Assembly (NCBI RefSeq): GCF_001280435.1
Contig: NZ_LBIP01000013.1
Location: 496,001 to 560,000 of the forward strand
Source of the DNA: Mangrovimonas xylaniphaga
GTDB lineage: Bacteria; Bacteroidota; Bacteroidia; Flavobacteriales; Flavobacteriaceae
Length of the DNA stretch: 64,000 nt
Direction of reading: 5' to 3'
The notes beneath the pieces were generated by a model. That model searched no databases. It was not told the origin of the DNA and saw nothing but the letters and a program-made list of their open reading frames with translations. The first letter of the stretch is position 1, and each line of letters starts with the position of its first letter. This document shows, one piece after another, positions 17,998-28,026 of this stretch. The position numbers and the translations under genes were made by a program.

Positions 17998-18993
17998 TTA
18001 ATTTAGTACATTGTCTTTTAGACTTGGCCATAAATCGGCATCCCATTTCAATTCAGAAACTCGAAGTTTAGGCAAACCTTTATCGGATGCATCATAACCA
18101 TGGAAGAAAATATAATCCTTGCCATTGAAGGTATAGACACTATTATGCCCCGCGCCATACCATTTCTCATTGCCTTCAAGCACCAAAGTTCCGCCACCTT
18201 CATTTAAGGGCTTTCCGTCTCTATCTACATAAGGTCCCGTCACTGTTTTGGAGCGCCCAACCACCACTTTATAGGTACTGTTTTCTCCACGACAACAATA
18301 GTCCCAAGACAAAAACTGATAGTAATAATCGCCTTTTTTGAAAATGAACGGACCTTCCAAAGCGGCATCCCCAGCATCAGCATCTTCTTTTTCAAATGAA
18401 CGCTCACGACGAGCAATGGTATACCACTCTTCAGGTTCTGCAAGTGATTTTAAATCTTGTGCCATTTTCACCATTTTGAGCCCACCCCAAAACGATCCAA
18501 AAGCCATCCAAGGCGTTCCTTGTTCGTCAAAGACTAAATTAGGGTCAATGGCATTCCAGTAATCCCTATTTGGTACAGACTGAATGACAATTTCCTGGTC
18601 TACCCATTTGTAATTTTTATCCTTAGGATTTAAGGTCGTATTGGTTACCAAACCTATGGCGGACGTGTTTTTTCCGAAAGCAGAAATGGAATAATACAAA
18701 TAGTAGGTACCGTTATGCAATGTAATGTCTGGCGCCCAAATATGCCCATTGAATCCAGGCGCTACGTCTTTAGCCCATTTTGGATTTACTGAGAACACAG
18801 GATCGGCCTGTGTCCATGTTTTTAAATCTTTCGATGTAAAACTTGTAATCCCTGGTCCTGTACAAAATAAATAATAGGTATCTCCCTGCTTGGCTATGAC
18901 AGGATCATGGGTAATAGGCTTATCTGTTTGGGCCGATACCACCATCCCTGCCAACAAAGCAAAGACTGCTATAGATTGCTTTATAACTCTCAT
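17998..18993 (-). CDS. Endo-alpha-1,5-L-arabinanase, GH43, exported
   Basis: A 331-residue enzyme with a signal peptide (about 1-21). GH43 residues: base D30 (THDPV), D150 (AIDPN) and acid E213 (LEGPF). The stretch SWDYCCRGENSTYKVVVGRS and the later GPYVDRDGKPLNEGGGT are typical of secreted arabinan endo-1,5-alpha-L-arabinosidases. It cuts the linear alpha-1,5 backbone of arabinan in the periplasm or outside. Only 4 bp separate it from the next GH43 gene upstream and 1 bp from GH127 downstream, so all three are co-translated. Confidence 0.93.
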   Translation of the reverse strand: MRVIKQSIAVFALLAGMVVSAQTDKPITHDPVIAKQGDTYYLFCTGPGITSFTSKDLKTWTQADPVFSVNPKWAKDVAPGFNGHIWAPDITLHNGTYYLYYSISAFGKNTSAIGLVTNTTLNPKDKNYKWVDQEIVIQSVPNRDYWNAIDPNLVFDEQGTPWMAFGSFWGGLKMVKMAQDLKSLAEPEEWYTIARRERSFEKEDADAGDAALEGPFIFKKGDYYYQFLSWDYCCRGENSTYKVVVGRSKTVTGPYVDRDGKPLNEGGGTLVLEGNEKWYGAGHNSVYTFNGKDYIFFHGYDASDKGLPKLRVSELKWDADLWPSLKDNVLN

Positions 18994-18997
18994 AACT

Positions 18998-20005
18998 CTA
19001 TTTTTGAATTCCTTCAGAAGTCATTACCACACGTTGCAGCGTGCCATCTTGATTGTAGTTCAGCTGATCGATACATACCGATCTTCTAAAACTACCTCCA
19101 TTAGGATTGATCCCTCCCGTATGGTAGATGAAATAATCCTTTCCTTTATATTCAATGATTGCTTGGTGGTTCGTGTTACAATTCCCCGCCAACTCATTTA
19201 AGATCCCTTTGTATTCCCATGGTCCAGTAACCGATTTACTCATGGCATACACAATTTTCTCTGGGAATTCAGAGGCATATGATAAATAATACCAATCGCC
19301 TTTTTTATGAATCCAAGGTGCTTCGGTAAACTTAGGCACATCAATCACATGGATTGGCCCGTCAAGTTCCACCATATTTTCTTTCAACTTAGCATACTTA
19401 CAAACCGTATTTCCCCAAAATAAATAGGCCTGACCGTCATCATCGATAATTACCGACGGATCAATATCATCCCAAGAAATATCTGAATGCGTTGTCATGT
19501 CGTTGGTCACCAAAGCTTTTCCTAGGGCATCCTTAAAAGGTCCTATTGGAGAATCGGCCACTGCCACTCCAACTGCTTTCCCAGGATGGGTATCATCATG
19601 CTCTACGGTAACATACCAATAGAATTTTCCGTTTCGCTCGATTACCTGAGCAGCCCAAGCATCGCCTTTGGCCCATTTAAAATCTGAAGGTTTTAATGGA
19701 ACAGGATGTTCCTGCCAATCTACCATATTTGTAGAAGAATACACCAACCATTCGTTCATTCTATAGAAATGAAAATCGTTTGGCGCTTCATCATGACCAG
19801 CATATAAGTACACCGTTCCATCGTGCACCAAAGCAGCAGGATCTGCGGTAAACTTATCTTTAATAATTGGGTTATTGACTTGCAATGGTGCTTTTGCAAC
19901 CTCTTTTTCAGAAGGCGTCACCTCTGCAATTTCAAGAGTCTTATCCTGTTCTTTACATGACATGAACAAGGCCACACCTAGTGTTAGTGCAATACTATAT
20001 TTCAT
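18998..20005 (-). CDS. GH43 lipoprotein, probable exo-arabinosidase or arabinofuranosidase
   Basis: A 335-residue lipoprotein (lipobox FMSC, C17). GH43 residues: base D55 (TADPA), D182 (DIDPS) and acid E228 (FTEAP). The sequence continues with YYLSYASEFPEKIVYAMS and ends with VCIDQLNYNQDG, a form common in exo-acting GH43 enzymes of Bacteroidota that are annotated as arabinofuranosidases or xylosidases. With an endo-arabinanase on either side, debranching or exo-cleavage of arabinan is the probable role. The subfamily is not certain. Confidence 0.88.
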   Translation of the reverse strand: MKYSIALTLGVALFMSCKEQDKTLEIAEVTPSEKEVAKAPLQVNNPIIKDKFTADPAALVHDGTVYLYAGHDEAPNDFHFYRMNEWLVYSSTNMVDWQEHPVPLKPSDFKWAKGDAWAAQVIERNGKFYWYVTVEHDDTHPGKAVGVAVADSPIGPFKDALGKALVTNDMTTHSDISWDDIDPSVIIDDDGQAYLFWGNTVCKYAKLKENMVELDGPIHVIDVPKFTEAPWIHKKGDWYYLSYASEFPEKIVYAMSKSVTGPWEYKGILNELAGNCNTNHQAIIEYKGKDYFIYHTGGINPNGGSFRRSVCIDQLNYNQDGTLQRVVMTSEGIQK

Positions 20006-20107
20006 CTGTTCGATTTTATTTCAATTGTCAGATGGAACTTTCTATGATTTTTTGATACTTCATCAGTTAGTTAAGCATCTAAAAACTCATAGTCGTTTCA
20101 TCATTAA

Positions 20108-21709
20108 TTAATTTATTTTTTTGGCCCAAATAGGTTTTCCATCAACGGTTAAACCGGAATATGAAATTGTTACTTTTCTTGGTGAACTTTCCCAATCCCA
20201 AGCATCAAACAACTTACACTCATTCCCGTTTATGGTTAGCGTATTAGTGTCCGTATCCAAGCTCCATGTTCCTGAAACCGCACCAGACAAAGTTCCATTA
20301 CTGTTAAACACGATGGTTTCTGAGGTTTGCATTACCTGATATTGGTAGTCCATTGTTATTTGTTCCCAAATTCCAGAAATGTCCGCGGCAGTAATTTCGG
20401 TTTCGGGGACTGCGGCATATCTTTCAGGAGCAACCACAGGCCATCCATCTGAAGTCCACTTTAACTCCCTAACATGCCCCATCATCACAGCATTGGACAC
20501 ATTGATTCCAGGAACCCCTTCTGGCAACCTAGCCTGAGAGGAGAAATACCACTTTTGAGTGGCTTCATCCTGAAATACCGTACAGTGTGAAATTCCAACC
20601 CATCCCGTATGATTGTTGAACTGATAAGGATGTGTTAACATTGGCCAACACTCGGCTCCTTCAGATACATTCTGATTATCGATACCGTAATAAGGTCCCA
20701 TAATATCAGTAGCTCTTGCAACTCTGGTGTTGTAAGCTTTAGACAATTCGTCATAAGCCAAAAACAGGTAATAATATCCCGTATCTGGATTGTAAATGAT
20801 TTCGGCACCCTCGGTTGCCTGCCATCTATTGGTATTTATATTACCACGCCCTGCGATTCTCGTGCCATAATCCTCAACGGTGTCCAATTGAAATGGTTTT
20901 CCTGTAGCAGGATCCAACTGTACGGCTGCAATTCCTGTCATCCAAGAACCATAGACTAACCAATGTTCTCCCCCTGGAGTTACAATATAACTAGGGTCGA
21001 TACCATTAAACTTGTAGTAGGAACTCCAGTCGTTACAACTCGTTCTGTAACGATCTTCAATTCCATCAGGAATGGCTGTTACTACCATACCTTTATCTTC
21101 CCAATTATTGGAAGCCAAATCGGTAGTTTCCATCATCCCAATATAAGGACGCTCTCCCCATGAGGCACATGGATCGGTTCCCTCTATCAACTCATCCACC
21201 ACAATACTGTAGTACATTCTGTAAACACCATTCACGTTTTTCACACATGGTGCCCAATAGCCATATTTAGGACTATCGATTTCAGGCAATCCCATTTGTA
21301 CTCTTTTGGTATTCATGGAATCCTTTACCCAAGCAGGCGCATTATCCATAGTGCTTCCCAAATATTCCCAATTCACCAAATCGGTAGAGCGTCGACCATG
21401 AAAATGGCCATGTCCGTCATGGGCATTCCCGTAGGACGCATCGGTTTGGTACATGTAAAAATAATTGTCTTGCTTTACTACTGTTGGATCATGCACATTG
21501 GCCAAGTTCCAATTGCTTCTATTGGACCATGAGGAAATAGGCGTGTAATTATCAGAGTAAGTTGGACCATCAAAGGTATTGACTATTGGGTCATCATCTG
21601 TAGGATCTACCCCTCCTCCCGGATCTTCTGTGGTGCTGTCGTCTTTGGAACAGCCTAAGGCTGTTCCTAAGATCAACAGTATCATAAATATTCTTTTAAT
21701 AGTTATCAT
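20108..21709 (-). CDS. Surface endo-arabinanase lipoprotein, GH43 with C-terminal beta-domain
   Basis: A 533-residue lipoprotein (lipobox ALGC, C20) followed by an acidic Asp-rich linker (about 21-42), as in surface-exposed Bacteroidota lipoproteins. The GH43 propeller (about 65-430) has base D74 (HDPT), D238 (GIDPS) and acid E300 (TEGAEI). The C-terminal part (about 445-533) matches the small beta-barrel found at the end of AbnB-type endo-arabinanases. It probably makes the first cuts in branched arabinan at the cell surface so that fragments can pass SusC/SusD. It lies 9 bp after the GH51 gene. Confidence 0.88.
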   Translation of the reverse strand: MITIKRIFMILLILGTALGCSKDDSTTEDPGGGVDPTDDDPIVNTFDGPTYSDNYTPISSWSNRSNWNLANVHDPTVVKQDNYFYMYQTDASYGNAHDGHGHFHGRRSTDLVNWEYLGSTMDNAPAWVKDSMNTKRVQMGLPEIDSPKYGYWAPCVKNVNGVYRMYYSIVVDELIEGTDPCASWGERPYIGMMETTDLASNNWEDKGMVVTAIPDGIEDRYRTSCNDWSSYYKFNGIDPSYIVTPGGEHWLVYGSWMTGIAAVQLDPATGKPFQLDTVEDYGTRIAGRGNINTNRWQATEGAEIIYNPDTGYYYLFLAYDELSKAYNTRVARATDIMGPYYGIDNQNVSEGAECWPMLTHPYQFNNHTGWVGISHCTVFQDEATQKWYFSSQARLPEGVPGINVSNAVMMGHVRELKWTSDGWPVVAPERYAAVPETEITAADISGIWEQITMDYQYQVMQTSETIVFNSNGTLSGAVSGTWSLDTDTNTLTINGNECKLFDAWDWESSPRKVTISYSGLTVDGKPIWAKKIN

Positions 21710-21718
21710 GACTATATA

Positions 21719-23269
21719 TTATTTAGCTTCCAATACTACTACTGATAAAGCAGGAACCGTTATCTGAAGCTTGCCTTTCTTTAATTTGAAATCCTTAAAT
21801 GCTACTGGAGCAATTTTACTAGGATTATCAAAAGAGTTATAATCGTGTACATCGGAAGACGTCAATACCGTACCAGATACATTTTTAAGCTTCAATGCAT
21901 CTACATCAATACTGATAGTATGTTCTTTTGTAGGATCAATGTTCACCAAAGAAATGTGCTTTTCATTCTCAGCATTGTAAGATGCCGAAATTGAAACAGC
22001 CGGTAAGGATTGACCATCCAAAGTATATTGAGGCGATGTAAATGACACTGGCATTAATGTAGCATCTTGGTGCACATTGTACATCTTCATAACATGGTAG
22101 GTTGGAGTCAACAACATCTTGTTTCCTTCGGTCAAGATTACTGCTTGTAACACATTAACCGTTTGTGCGAGGTTAGCCACCTTTACTCTATCTGCCCAGT
22201 TATTGAAAATATTTAAGGTTACCCCGGCTATCATGGCATCACGCATCGTGTTCTGTTGGTACAACACCCCTTTATCTTGGGCTTCACCGTCATACCAGCC
22301 TCCCCACTCGTCAACTACTAGGGCAATTTTATGTTCGGCATCATACTTATCCATGATAGCCGTATGCTTAGTTATTAGCTCATCCATTTTTATGGCTTGT
22401 TGCATAATTTTGAAGTATTGAGCATCTGTAAAGGACTTATCTGGTCCTTTATCTCCCCAATCCAACACACAATAGTGGTGCAAGGCCACACCATCGATTA
22501 AATTTTTAGGAATATCACGCATCAACACTTCTGTCCAATGGTAATCTTCACTGTTTGCTCCAGAAGCTACTCTAAACAAGGCATTGCTGTTGGTCCAATC
22601 GGTCATGAAAGTAGCATACTTTCTATACACATCGGCATAGTATTCTGGACGCATGTTACCACCGCATCCCCACATTTCATTTCCTACTCCCCAAATTCTA
22701 ACGTTCCATGGTTTTTCACGACCATTTTCACGTCTTAATTTGGCCATAGGACTAATACCGTCATGGTTTACATATTGCAACCACTCGGCAAATTCCTGAA
22801 CCGTTCCACTACCAACATTGGCAGCCAAATAAGGCTCAGCATTCAAGGCTTCACATAAATTTAGGAAATCATGTGTTCCAAAACTATTATCTTCGGTTGA
22901 TCCTCCCCACCATTGGTTCACGATAGTAGGACGGTCTTCTTTAGGCCCAATACCATCTTTCCAGTGATACGTATCAGCAAAACAACCTCCTGGCCATCTA
23001 AGATTTGGAACTTTCAAATCCTTTAGCGCTTCAATAATATCATTTCTTACTCCATTGGTATTTGGAATGGGACTATCTTCTCCCACATAAAAACCATCAT
23101 AGATGCAGCGCCCTAAATGCTCTGCAAAATGACCATAAATATGTTTACTGATTTGAGGTGCGTCCTCTTTTTTTGTAAGGGTTACTTCTACTGTATTCTG
23201 TGCGCTTAGGGATAGGCCTAAACACAAAAATACAGCGATTAACAAAGTTGTAATGCTGTTCTTTTTCAT
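21719..23269 (-). CDS. GH51 alpha-L-arabinofuranosidase, exported
   Basis: A 516-residue enzyme with signal peptide (about 1-23). Acid/base E198 lies in GVGNEMWGCGG and nucleophile E321 in VVDEWGGWYD, both standard for GH51, with the family start IYGHFAEHLGRCIYDG. GH51 removes terminal alpha-linked L-arabinofuranose from arabinan and arabinoxylan. It is the first enzyme gene after the SusC/SusD pair. An intercistronic hairpin separates it from susD. Confidence 0.95.
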   Translation of the reverse strand: MKKNSITTLLIAVFLCLGLSLSAQNTVEVTLTKKEDAPQISKHIYGHFAEHLGRCIYDGFYVGEDSPIPNTNGVRNDIIEALKDLKVPNLRWPGGCFADTYHWKDGIGPKEDRPTIVNQWWGGSTEDNSFGTHDFLNLCEALNAEPYLAANVGSGTVQEFAEWLQYVNHDGISPMAKLRRENGREKPWNVRIWGVGNEMWGCGGNMRPEYYADVYRKYATFMTDWTNSNALFRVASGANSEDYHWTEVLMRDIPKNLIDGVALHHYCVLDWGDKGPDKSFTDAQYFKIMQQAIKMDELITKHTAIMDKYDAEHKIALVVDEWGGWYDGEAQDKGVLYQQNTMRDAMIAGVTLNIFNNWADRVKVANLAQTVNVLQAVILTEGNKMLLTPTYHVMKMYNVHQDATLMPVSFTSPQYTLDGQSLPAVSISASYNAENEKHISLVNIDPTKEHTISIDVDALKLKNVSGTVLTSSDVHDYNSFDNPSKIAPVAFKDFKLKKGKLQITVPALSVVVLEAK

Positions 23270-23288
23270 ATCATTTTTTTATTTTAAA

Positions 23289-23317
23289 GAAAGACCGCGC
23301 GACCGGCGCGGTCTTTC
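23289..23317. other. Strong intercistronic hairpin between SusD and GH51
   Basis: GAAAGACCGCGC (23289-23300) and GCGCGGTCTTTC (23306-23317) form a perfect 12-bp stem with a 5-nt loop, very GC-rich for this genome. On the minus strand it is followed by TTTAAAATAAAAAA, not by an unbroken T tract, so it may be an attenuating terminator or an mRNA-stabilising barrier that keeps susCD transcript above enzyme transcript. Confidence 0.8.
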
Positions 23318-23349
23318 GTAACTGAAGACTAATTCAAAATTAACAAATA

Positions 23350-24915
23350 TTAATATCCTGTATTTTGTCCGATAGACATTAACGGGTTATTATCCATTTC
23401 AGATTGTGGAATTGGGAAATACTCTCTTCCTGGCACATAACTGTTGTACTCTGAGTCTCTAGATTTCAACCATTCCAATTTAGCAGAATCTTCAAGCCAT
23501 CCCCAACGACGGATATCGTCAAAACGGTGCCCTTCCAAAGGGAACTCCAAGAAACGTTCGTGAGCAATTTGGTCACGCATTTGCGCTTGGCTCATCCCTG
23601 GATTTACAGTAGCCAAGTCTGGCAAATTCACACGGTCTCTTACTTGTTGGATATAAGGGTATGCCGCATCTGTTTGCCCCAATTCGTTCAAACACTCCGC
23701 ATACATCAACAACACATCAGCATAACGCATGATACGCTCATTGATCCCTGATCTCCAATCGTATTCATCTGGTCTACTTCCATCTGAATTTTGGTACTTG
23801 GCACAGTAAATTTCATTTAAGAAAGATTCATTTCCAGCATAGTGCACAGCAAACTCCACACCATACAACATCATTCCTGGTTTGTTGTAAAACATAGTGG
23901 CATCCAATCTTGGATCAACCTCTCCATCTACTGTCAATTCCTCGTGATATTCATTAAATAAAGTCCAGGTTGGTTGTGCATCTGTAAATCCAAAGGTAGG
24001 TGGTCCATAAGTAATCGCTCTTGCTGAAGTTTTTCCCCAACCAGATGCTGGTGCACCTCCCCACGAAAGGTCTACACCTGCAACATCTCTGTTGAATTGC
24101 ACTTCGAAAATGGATTCCACATTGTTTTCGTTTACCTCGGTGAAGTTATCACTATAATCTGGCACTAAATCATAAACACCAAATCCAATCACTTGTTCAA
24201 ATGCTGTTTTTGCTTCCGCAAACTCATGGTTAAACAAATGTGCTTTTCCTAAGTAAGCCAAAGCTGCTCCTTTAGTAGCACGTCCTTTTTGACCTTGATC
24301 CGGCCCAGATACGTCATTATAGGACACTGGTAACAAACTGGCAGCCATTTCCAAATCAGATTTCACCTGAGCCCAACCTTCTTCTTGCGATTTTTGCTCA
24401 TGGTAAACTTGAGTACTTGTTAAAGGTAGTGGTACATTTTTAAACATGTTCACGGCATGGAAAAAATATAGACCTCTCATAAAATAAGCTTGCCCTAAAA
24501 TTCTGTCTTTTAAAGCTGTATCTTCCATTTCTATATTTGGTACATTTTCCAATACCTGATTCGCTCTATAGATTCCCTGGTAATACATTTCAAAGGCCCA
24601 TCCATAAATAGCTGGATCCGCAACACTACTGTTAAATTTCCCAACATTGGCCATAGCCGCCCATGGTGAGTTACTTCTTGTTCCGTCACCCTTCAAATCT
24701 AACAATAAAGGGGTACTTCTCATATAGGTTCCATCGTTCAACAAGGCACCGTAAACAGCATTTACCCCTTTGAGGGCATCATCGCCATTTTCCCAAAAAG
24801 AATCTGCTGTTTCGAAATTTGGATCTACTTGATTAAGATCATCTTCGCTTACACAACTGGTAGCCAACACAGAGGTTGCTACTGCTATTGAATATAATAT
24901 ATGTCTAGTTTTCAT
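23350..24915 (-). CDS. SusD/RagB-family surface glycan-binding lipoprotein (arabinan locus)
   Basis: A 521-residue lipoprotein starting at the ATG at 24915; a TTG three codons earlier is less likely. Lipobox VLATSC. It has the helical TPR-rich SusD layout, for example KDRILGQAYFMRGLYFFHAV and the C-terminal RRWGWLEDS and YFPIPQSEMDNNP. SusD proteins cap the SusC barrel and hold oligosaccharides for import. It is placed 10 bp after susC and upstream of five arabinan-cleaving enzymes, so arabino-oligosaccharides are the presumed ligand. Confidence 0.95.
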   Translation of the reverse strand: MKTRHILYSIAVATSVLATSCVSEDDLNQVDPNFETADSFWENGDDALKGVNAVYGALLNDGTYMRSTPLLLDLKGDGTRSNSPWAAMANVGKFNSSVADPAIYGWAFEMYYQGIYRANQVLENVPNIEMEDTALKDRILGQAYFMRGLYFFHAVNMFKNVPLPLTSTQVYHEQKSQEEGWAQVKSDLEMAASLLPVSYNDVSGPDQGQKGRATKGAALAYLGKAHLFNHEFAEAKTAFEQVIGFGVYDLVPDYSDNFTEVNENNVESIFEVQFNRDVAGVDLSWGGAPASGWGKTSARAITYGPPTFGFTDAQPTWTLFNEYHEELTVDGEVDPRLDATMFYNKPGMMLYGVEFAVHYAGNESFLNEIYCAKYQNSDGSRPDEYDWRSGINERIMRYADVLLMYAECLNELGQTDAAYPYIQQVRDRVNLPDLATVNPGMSQAQMRDQIAHERFLEFPLEGHRFDDIRRWGWLEDSAKLEWLKSRDSEYNSYVPGREYFPIPQSEMDNNPLMSIGQNTGY

Positions 24916-24934
24916 AATTTTCAATTGTTTCTAA

Positions 24935-27900
24935 TTAAAAGTCTACCTGCACTCCTAAAGCCAAAGTTCTTGGGTTAGGGAAAGATCCAAATTCTGTTCC
25001 TCTGTTAAATAAACCATCACTAATGAAATCAGGGTCATAGCCATTGTACTTAGTTATTACAAATAGGTTTTGTCCTGAAGCAAATACTCTAGCTTTAGTA
25101 AACACTTTAGTTTCTAAAGGAATATTAAACCCTAACTCCAAACTTTGCAATCTTACAAAGTCTCCATCTTCGATAAATCTATCAGAAGCTCTGTTGTTGG
25201 CATTAGGGTCTCCAATTACCGGTCTAGGCACATTAGTATTGGTATTATCTGGCGACCAGTAATTCAACATATCTGTATGGCTATTTCCTAAATCTCCAGC
25301 CATTAATGTTTGGTAAGTCGCGTTGTAGATTTTATGTCCAGCTGCTCCAGTGAAGAAACAAGAAAGGTCAATGTTTTTATAACGAGCACTCATATTCAAA
25401 CCAAAGTTAACTTTTGGAATTACAGTTCCTTTGAAAGTTCTGTCGTCATCTGTAATAAACCCATCTCCATTAATATCCTTAAACTTCACATCTCCAGGTG
25501 CTGTATTTCCTGTTTGGTAAGCATGGTTATCGATTTCCTCTTGAGATTGAAAAATTCCTTCCGCCTCATACACGTAGATTTCACCAGCAGAACGTCCTAC
25601 TTCAGTTCTTCCTACACCAACGGTAATAGGAGTATCATCCGTTCCAATTTTCTTAACCTCATTTTTCAAAGTACCAAGGTTAGCAGAAATGTTATAGCTA
25701 AAATCATCTTTACTATCAGACCAACTCAAGGTAAATTCCATACCAGTATTTTGTACTGTACCCGCATTGGTTGTCAATACAATTGGGAACGACCCTGAAG
25801 AGTAAGGAATTGGCACATCAGCCAATAAGTCCGTAGATTGCTTTTTAAAGTACTCTGCAGTAAACTGCAATCTGTTGTTAAACATTCCAAATTCTGCCGC
25901 TACGTTTGTAGACTCGGTATCCTCCCACTTAATGTCTGGATCTACGATATCTATTACTATTGACCCAGGAGCTAATTCACTACCGAATAAATAGCTAGCA
26001 AATGGGTTGATGTTTAGTGCAAATTCATACAAACCTATAGTGTTGTTACCTAACTGCCCGTAACCTCCACGGATTTTAAAGGTGTTCCACCATTCTGGTA
26101 AGTTGAAGTCATTATGCACTTTCCAAGCTCCGGATACAGAGAAATAGTTTCCTGTATTGTTTTGAGGTGCAAACTTTGAAGATTTATCCTGACGGAAGTT
26201 TGCTTCAAATAAATATCTATCATCAAAATCATAATTGAAACGTCCAATGTAAGACTTGTAAGTTTCAGCAGACTCATATTCAGAGGCATTTCTGTTATCA
26301 GCATACTCTAAATGAGAAATTTCACCTGGTTCAAAACCAACACCTCTTGCTATTAAATTGTAAAAATCGTTACGCTCTTGAATCATACCTCCCAACACAT
26401 TAAAATTGTGCTTCTCTCCTAAAGTAAAATCATAAGTTAACAAATTATTGATAATTGTCCTAGTAGTATTCCCACTAGTTACATCTAATGCTGACTCGTC
26501 ATTTGTAGTTACATAATACCATCCTAAATCACTTGGCGGATTAAAATATCTAGTATCCCAATTTGTACGGTCTCCACTTACATTCAATCTGTATTTAAGA
26601 CCTTTTAAGATTTCATATTCTCCCCAAATATTTCCCACAAAACGATTACGTTTGTTTTCATTGGTAATTAAATTGTTATACCCAATTACGTTAAGAGAGA
26701 TTGCACGTTGCGCGATACCATCTGTACCACCGTAACCTCCAAGTCTGTTTTCATCATATACAGGCATAGTTGGAACAGCAGTCAACAAATTAATAATAGA
26801 ACTTGTTCCCGCTAAGTACTCATTAAAGTTTTCTTTATCAGATAAAGAGTAAGCCACTTTCGCTCCATATTTGAAACGTCCTTTTTCACCATTTAAGTTG
26901 ATATTGGTCGAATATCTTTCGTAGGCCTGAGGTGTTTCAAAATAACTGGTATTTTTAAAGTAGTCTAAGTTTACATTGTAACTCAAAGCTTCTGCTCCTC
27001 CATTAAAGGTCAAGGTATGATTTTCTAAAACACCAGTTCTAAAGGCCTCATCTTGCCAATCAGTATCCACATCGTCAATAAACAAATCGTTATCTGGATA
27101 CACACCTGGTGATGTAGGCACACCAAGACCTTGCGCATTGGCATTAGTTTCGGCCACTCTTACCAACTCTTGGTATTGCTCTCTGTTTGCTAAATCATAC
27201 CATCTGTTCTTAGCAACATTCTGAAAACCAAGTGTTGTTTTGTAACTGATATCCAATCTTCCTTCCTTACCCTTTTTAGTGGTAATAATTACTACCCCGT
27301 TAGCTCCACGAGCACCGTAGATTGCCGCAGAAGACGCATCTTTTAAAATTTGGATGGACTCGATGTCTCCTGTAGCAAAATCATAAGGATTATCAACAAT
27401 TACTCCATCGATAACGAATAATGGGTTATTGTTTCTAAAAGAAGTAATCCCTCTAATTTTAATGTTTACAAATCCACCAGGCTCACCAGATGACTGTACA
27501 GTCACCCCCGGCGCTTGTCCTTGGATCATTTTAGCAACATCATAAGTAATGGTCTTTTTAGCATCCTCTACGTCAACCACACTTACCGATCCTGTTAAGT
27601 TTTCTTTCTTCTTTGCACCATACCCCACTACAACGATTTCGTCAAGGGCTGCAACATCTTCCTCCATAGCCACATTAATAACAGTTTGACCTCCCACGGT
27701 TACCTCCTTTTGCTTGTACCCAACAAAAGAAAACACCAAAACGTCACCCGAAGATGCCGTAATAGAATAGTTTCCGTCAAAATCTGCAGCTGTACCGTTG
27801 GAAGTTCCCTTCACAACAATATTAACTCCTGGCAGTGTCATGCCATCTCTGGCTGATGTCACTGTTCCAGTAATGGTTTTCTGTTGGGCAAAACCAGTTG

Positions 27901-27988
27901 CCGACAACAGCACCATAATCATCACAAAAAGACACTTTGGAACCCTTAGCGTCAAATGATTACCAATCAAAAATTTGGTTGTTATCAT
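24935..27988 (-). CDS. SusC-family TonB-dependent outer-membrane transporter (arabinan locus)
   Basis: A 1017-residue protein with a signal peptide (cleavage near residue 35 after TGFAQ), a carboxypeptidase-regulatory-like domain (about 38-110, ITGTVTS...GVNIVVKGT), the TonB box/plug transition DEIVVVGYGAKKKENLTG (about 116-133), plug domain (to about 235) and a 22-strand barrel ending in VQVDF. It imports arabino-oligosaccharides with the neighbouring SusD. It is the first gene of the long arabinan operon and diverges from araR, with an AraR operator in between. There is no STN domain and no linked anti-sigma factor, in contrast to the second SusC at 38743. Confidence 0.96.
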   Translation of the reverse strand: MITTKFLIGNHLTLRVPKCLFVMIMVLLSATGFAQQKTITGTVTSARDGMTLPGVNIVVKGTSNGTAADFDGNYSITASSGDVLVFSFVGYKQKEVTVGGQTVINVAMEEDVAALDEIVVVGYGAKKKENLTGSVSVVDVEDAKKTITYDVAKMIQGQAPGVTVQSSGEPGGFVNIKIRGITSFRNNNPLFVIDGVIVDNPYDFATGDIESIQILKDASSAAIYGARGANGVVIITTKKGKEGRLDISYKTTLGFQNVAKNRWYDLANREQYQELVRVAETNANAQGLGVPTSPGVYPDNDLFIDDVDTDWQDEAFRTGVLENHTLTFNGGAEALSYNVNLDYFKNTSYFETPQAYERYSTNINLNGEKGRFKYGAKVAYSLSDKENFNEYLAGTSSIINLLTAVPTMPVYDENRLGGYGGTDGIAQRAISLNVIGYNNLITNENKRNRFVGNIWGEYEILKGLKYRLNVSGDRTNWDTRYFNPPSDLGWYYVTTNDESALDVTSGNTTRTIINNLLTYDFTLGEKHNFNVLGGMIQERNDFYNLIARGVGFEPGEISHLEYADNRNASEYESAETYKSYIGRFNYDFDDRYLFEANFRQDKSSKFAPQNNTGNYFSVSGAWKVHNDFNLPEWWNTFKIRGGYGQLGNNTIGLYEFALNINPFASYLFGSELAPGSIVIDIVDPDIKWEDTESTNVAAEFGMFNNRLQFTAEYFKKQSTDLLADVPIPYSSGSFPIVLTTNAGTVQNTGMEFTLSWSDSKDDFSYNISANLGTLKNEVKKIGTDDTPITVGVGRTEVGRSAGEIYVYEAEGIFQSQEEIDNHAYQTGNTAPGDVKFKDINGDGFITDDDRTFKGTVIPKVNFGLNMSARYKNIDLSCFFTGAAGHKIYNATYQTLMAGDLGNSHTDMLNYWSPDNTNTNVPRPVIGDPNANNRASDRFIEDGDFVRLQSLELGFNIPLETKVFTKARVFASGQNLFVITKYNGYDPDFISDGLFNRGTEFGSFPNPRTLALGVQVDF

Positions 27989-28026
27989 ACTAGAATAATT
28001 TAGAATTAGTTTTAAAATTTAGCTAT

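Noticed and set aside
25310-25798. Open frame of 162 codons on the plus strand
   Set aside because: It lies fully antisense to the SusC gene, has no family similarity or signal peptide, and is explained by the codon pattern of the real gene.
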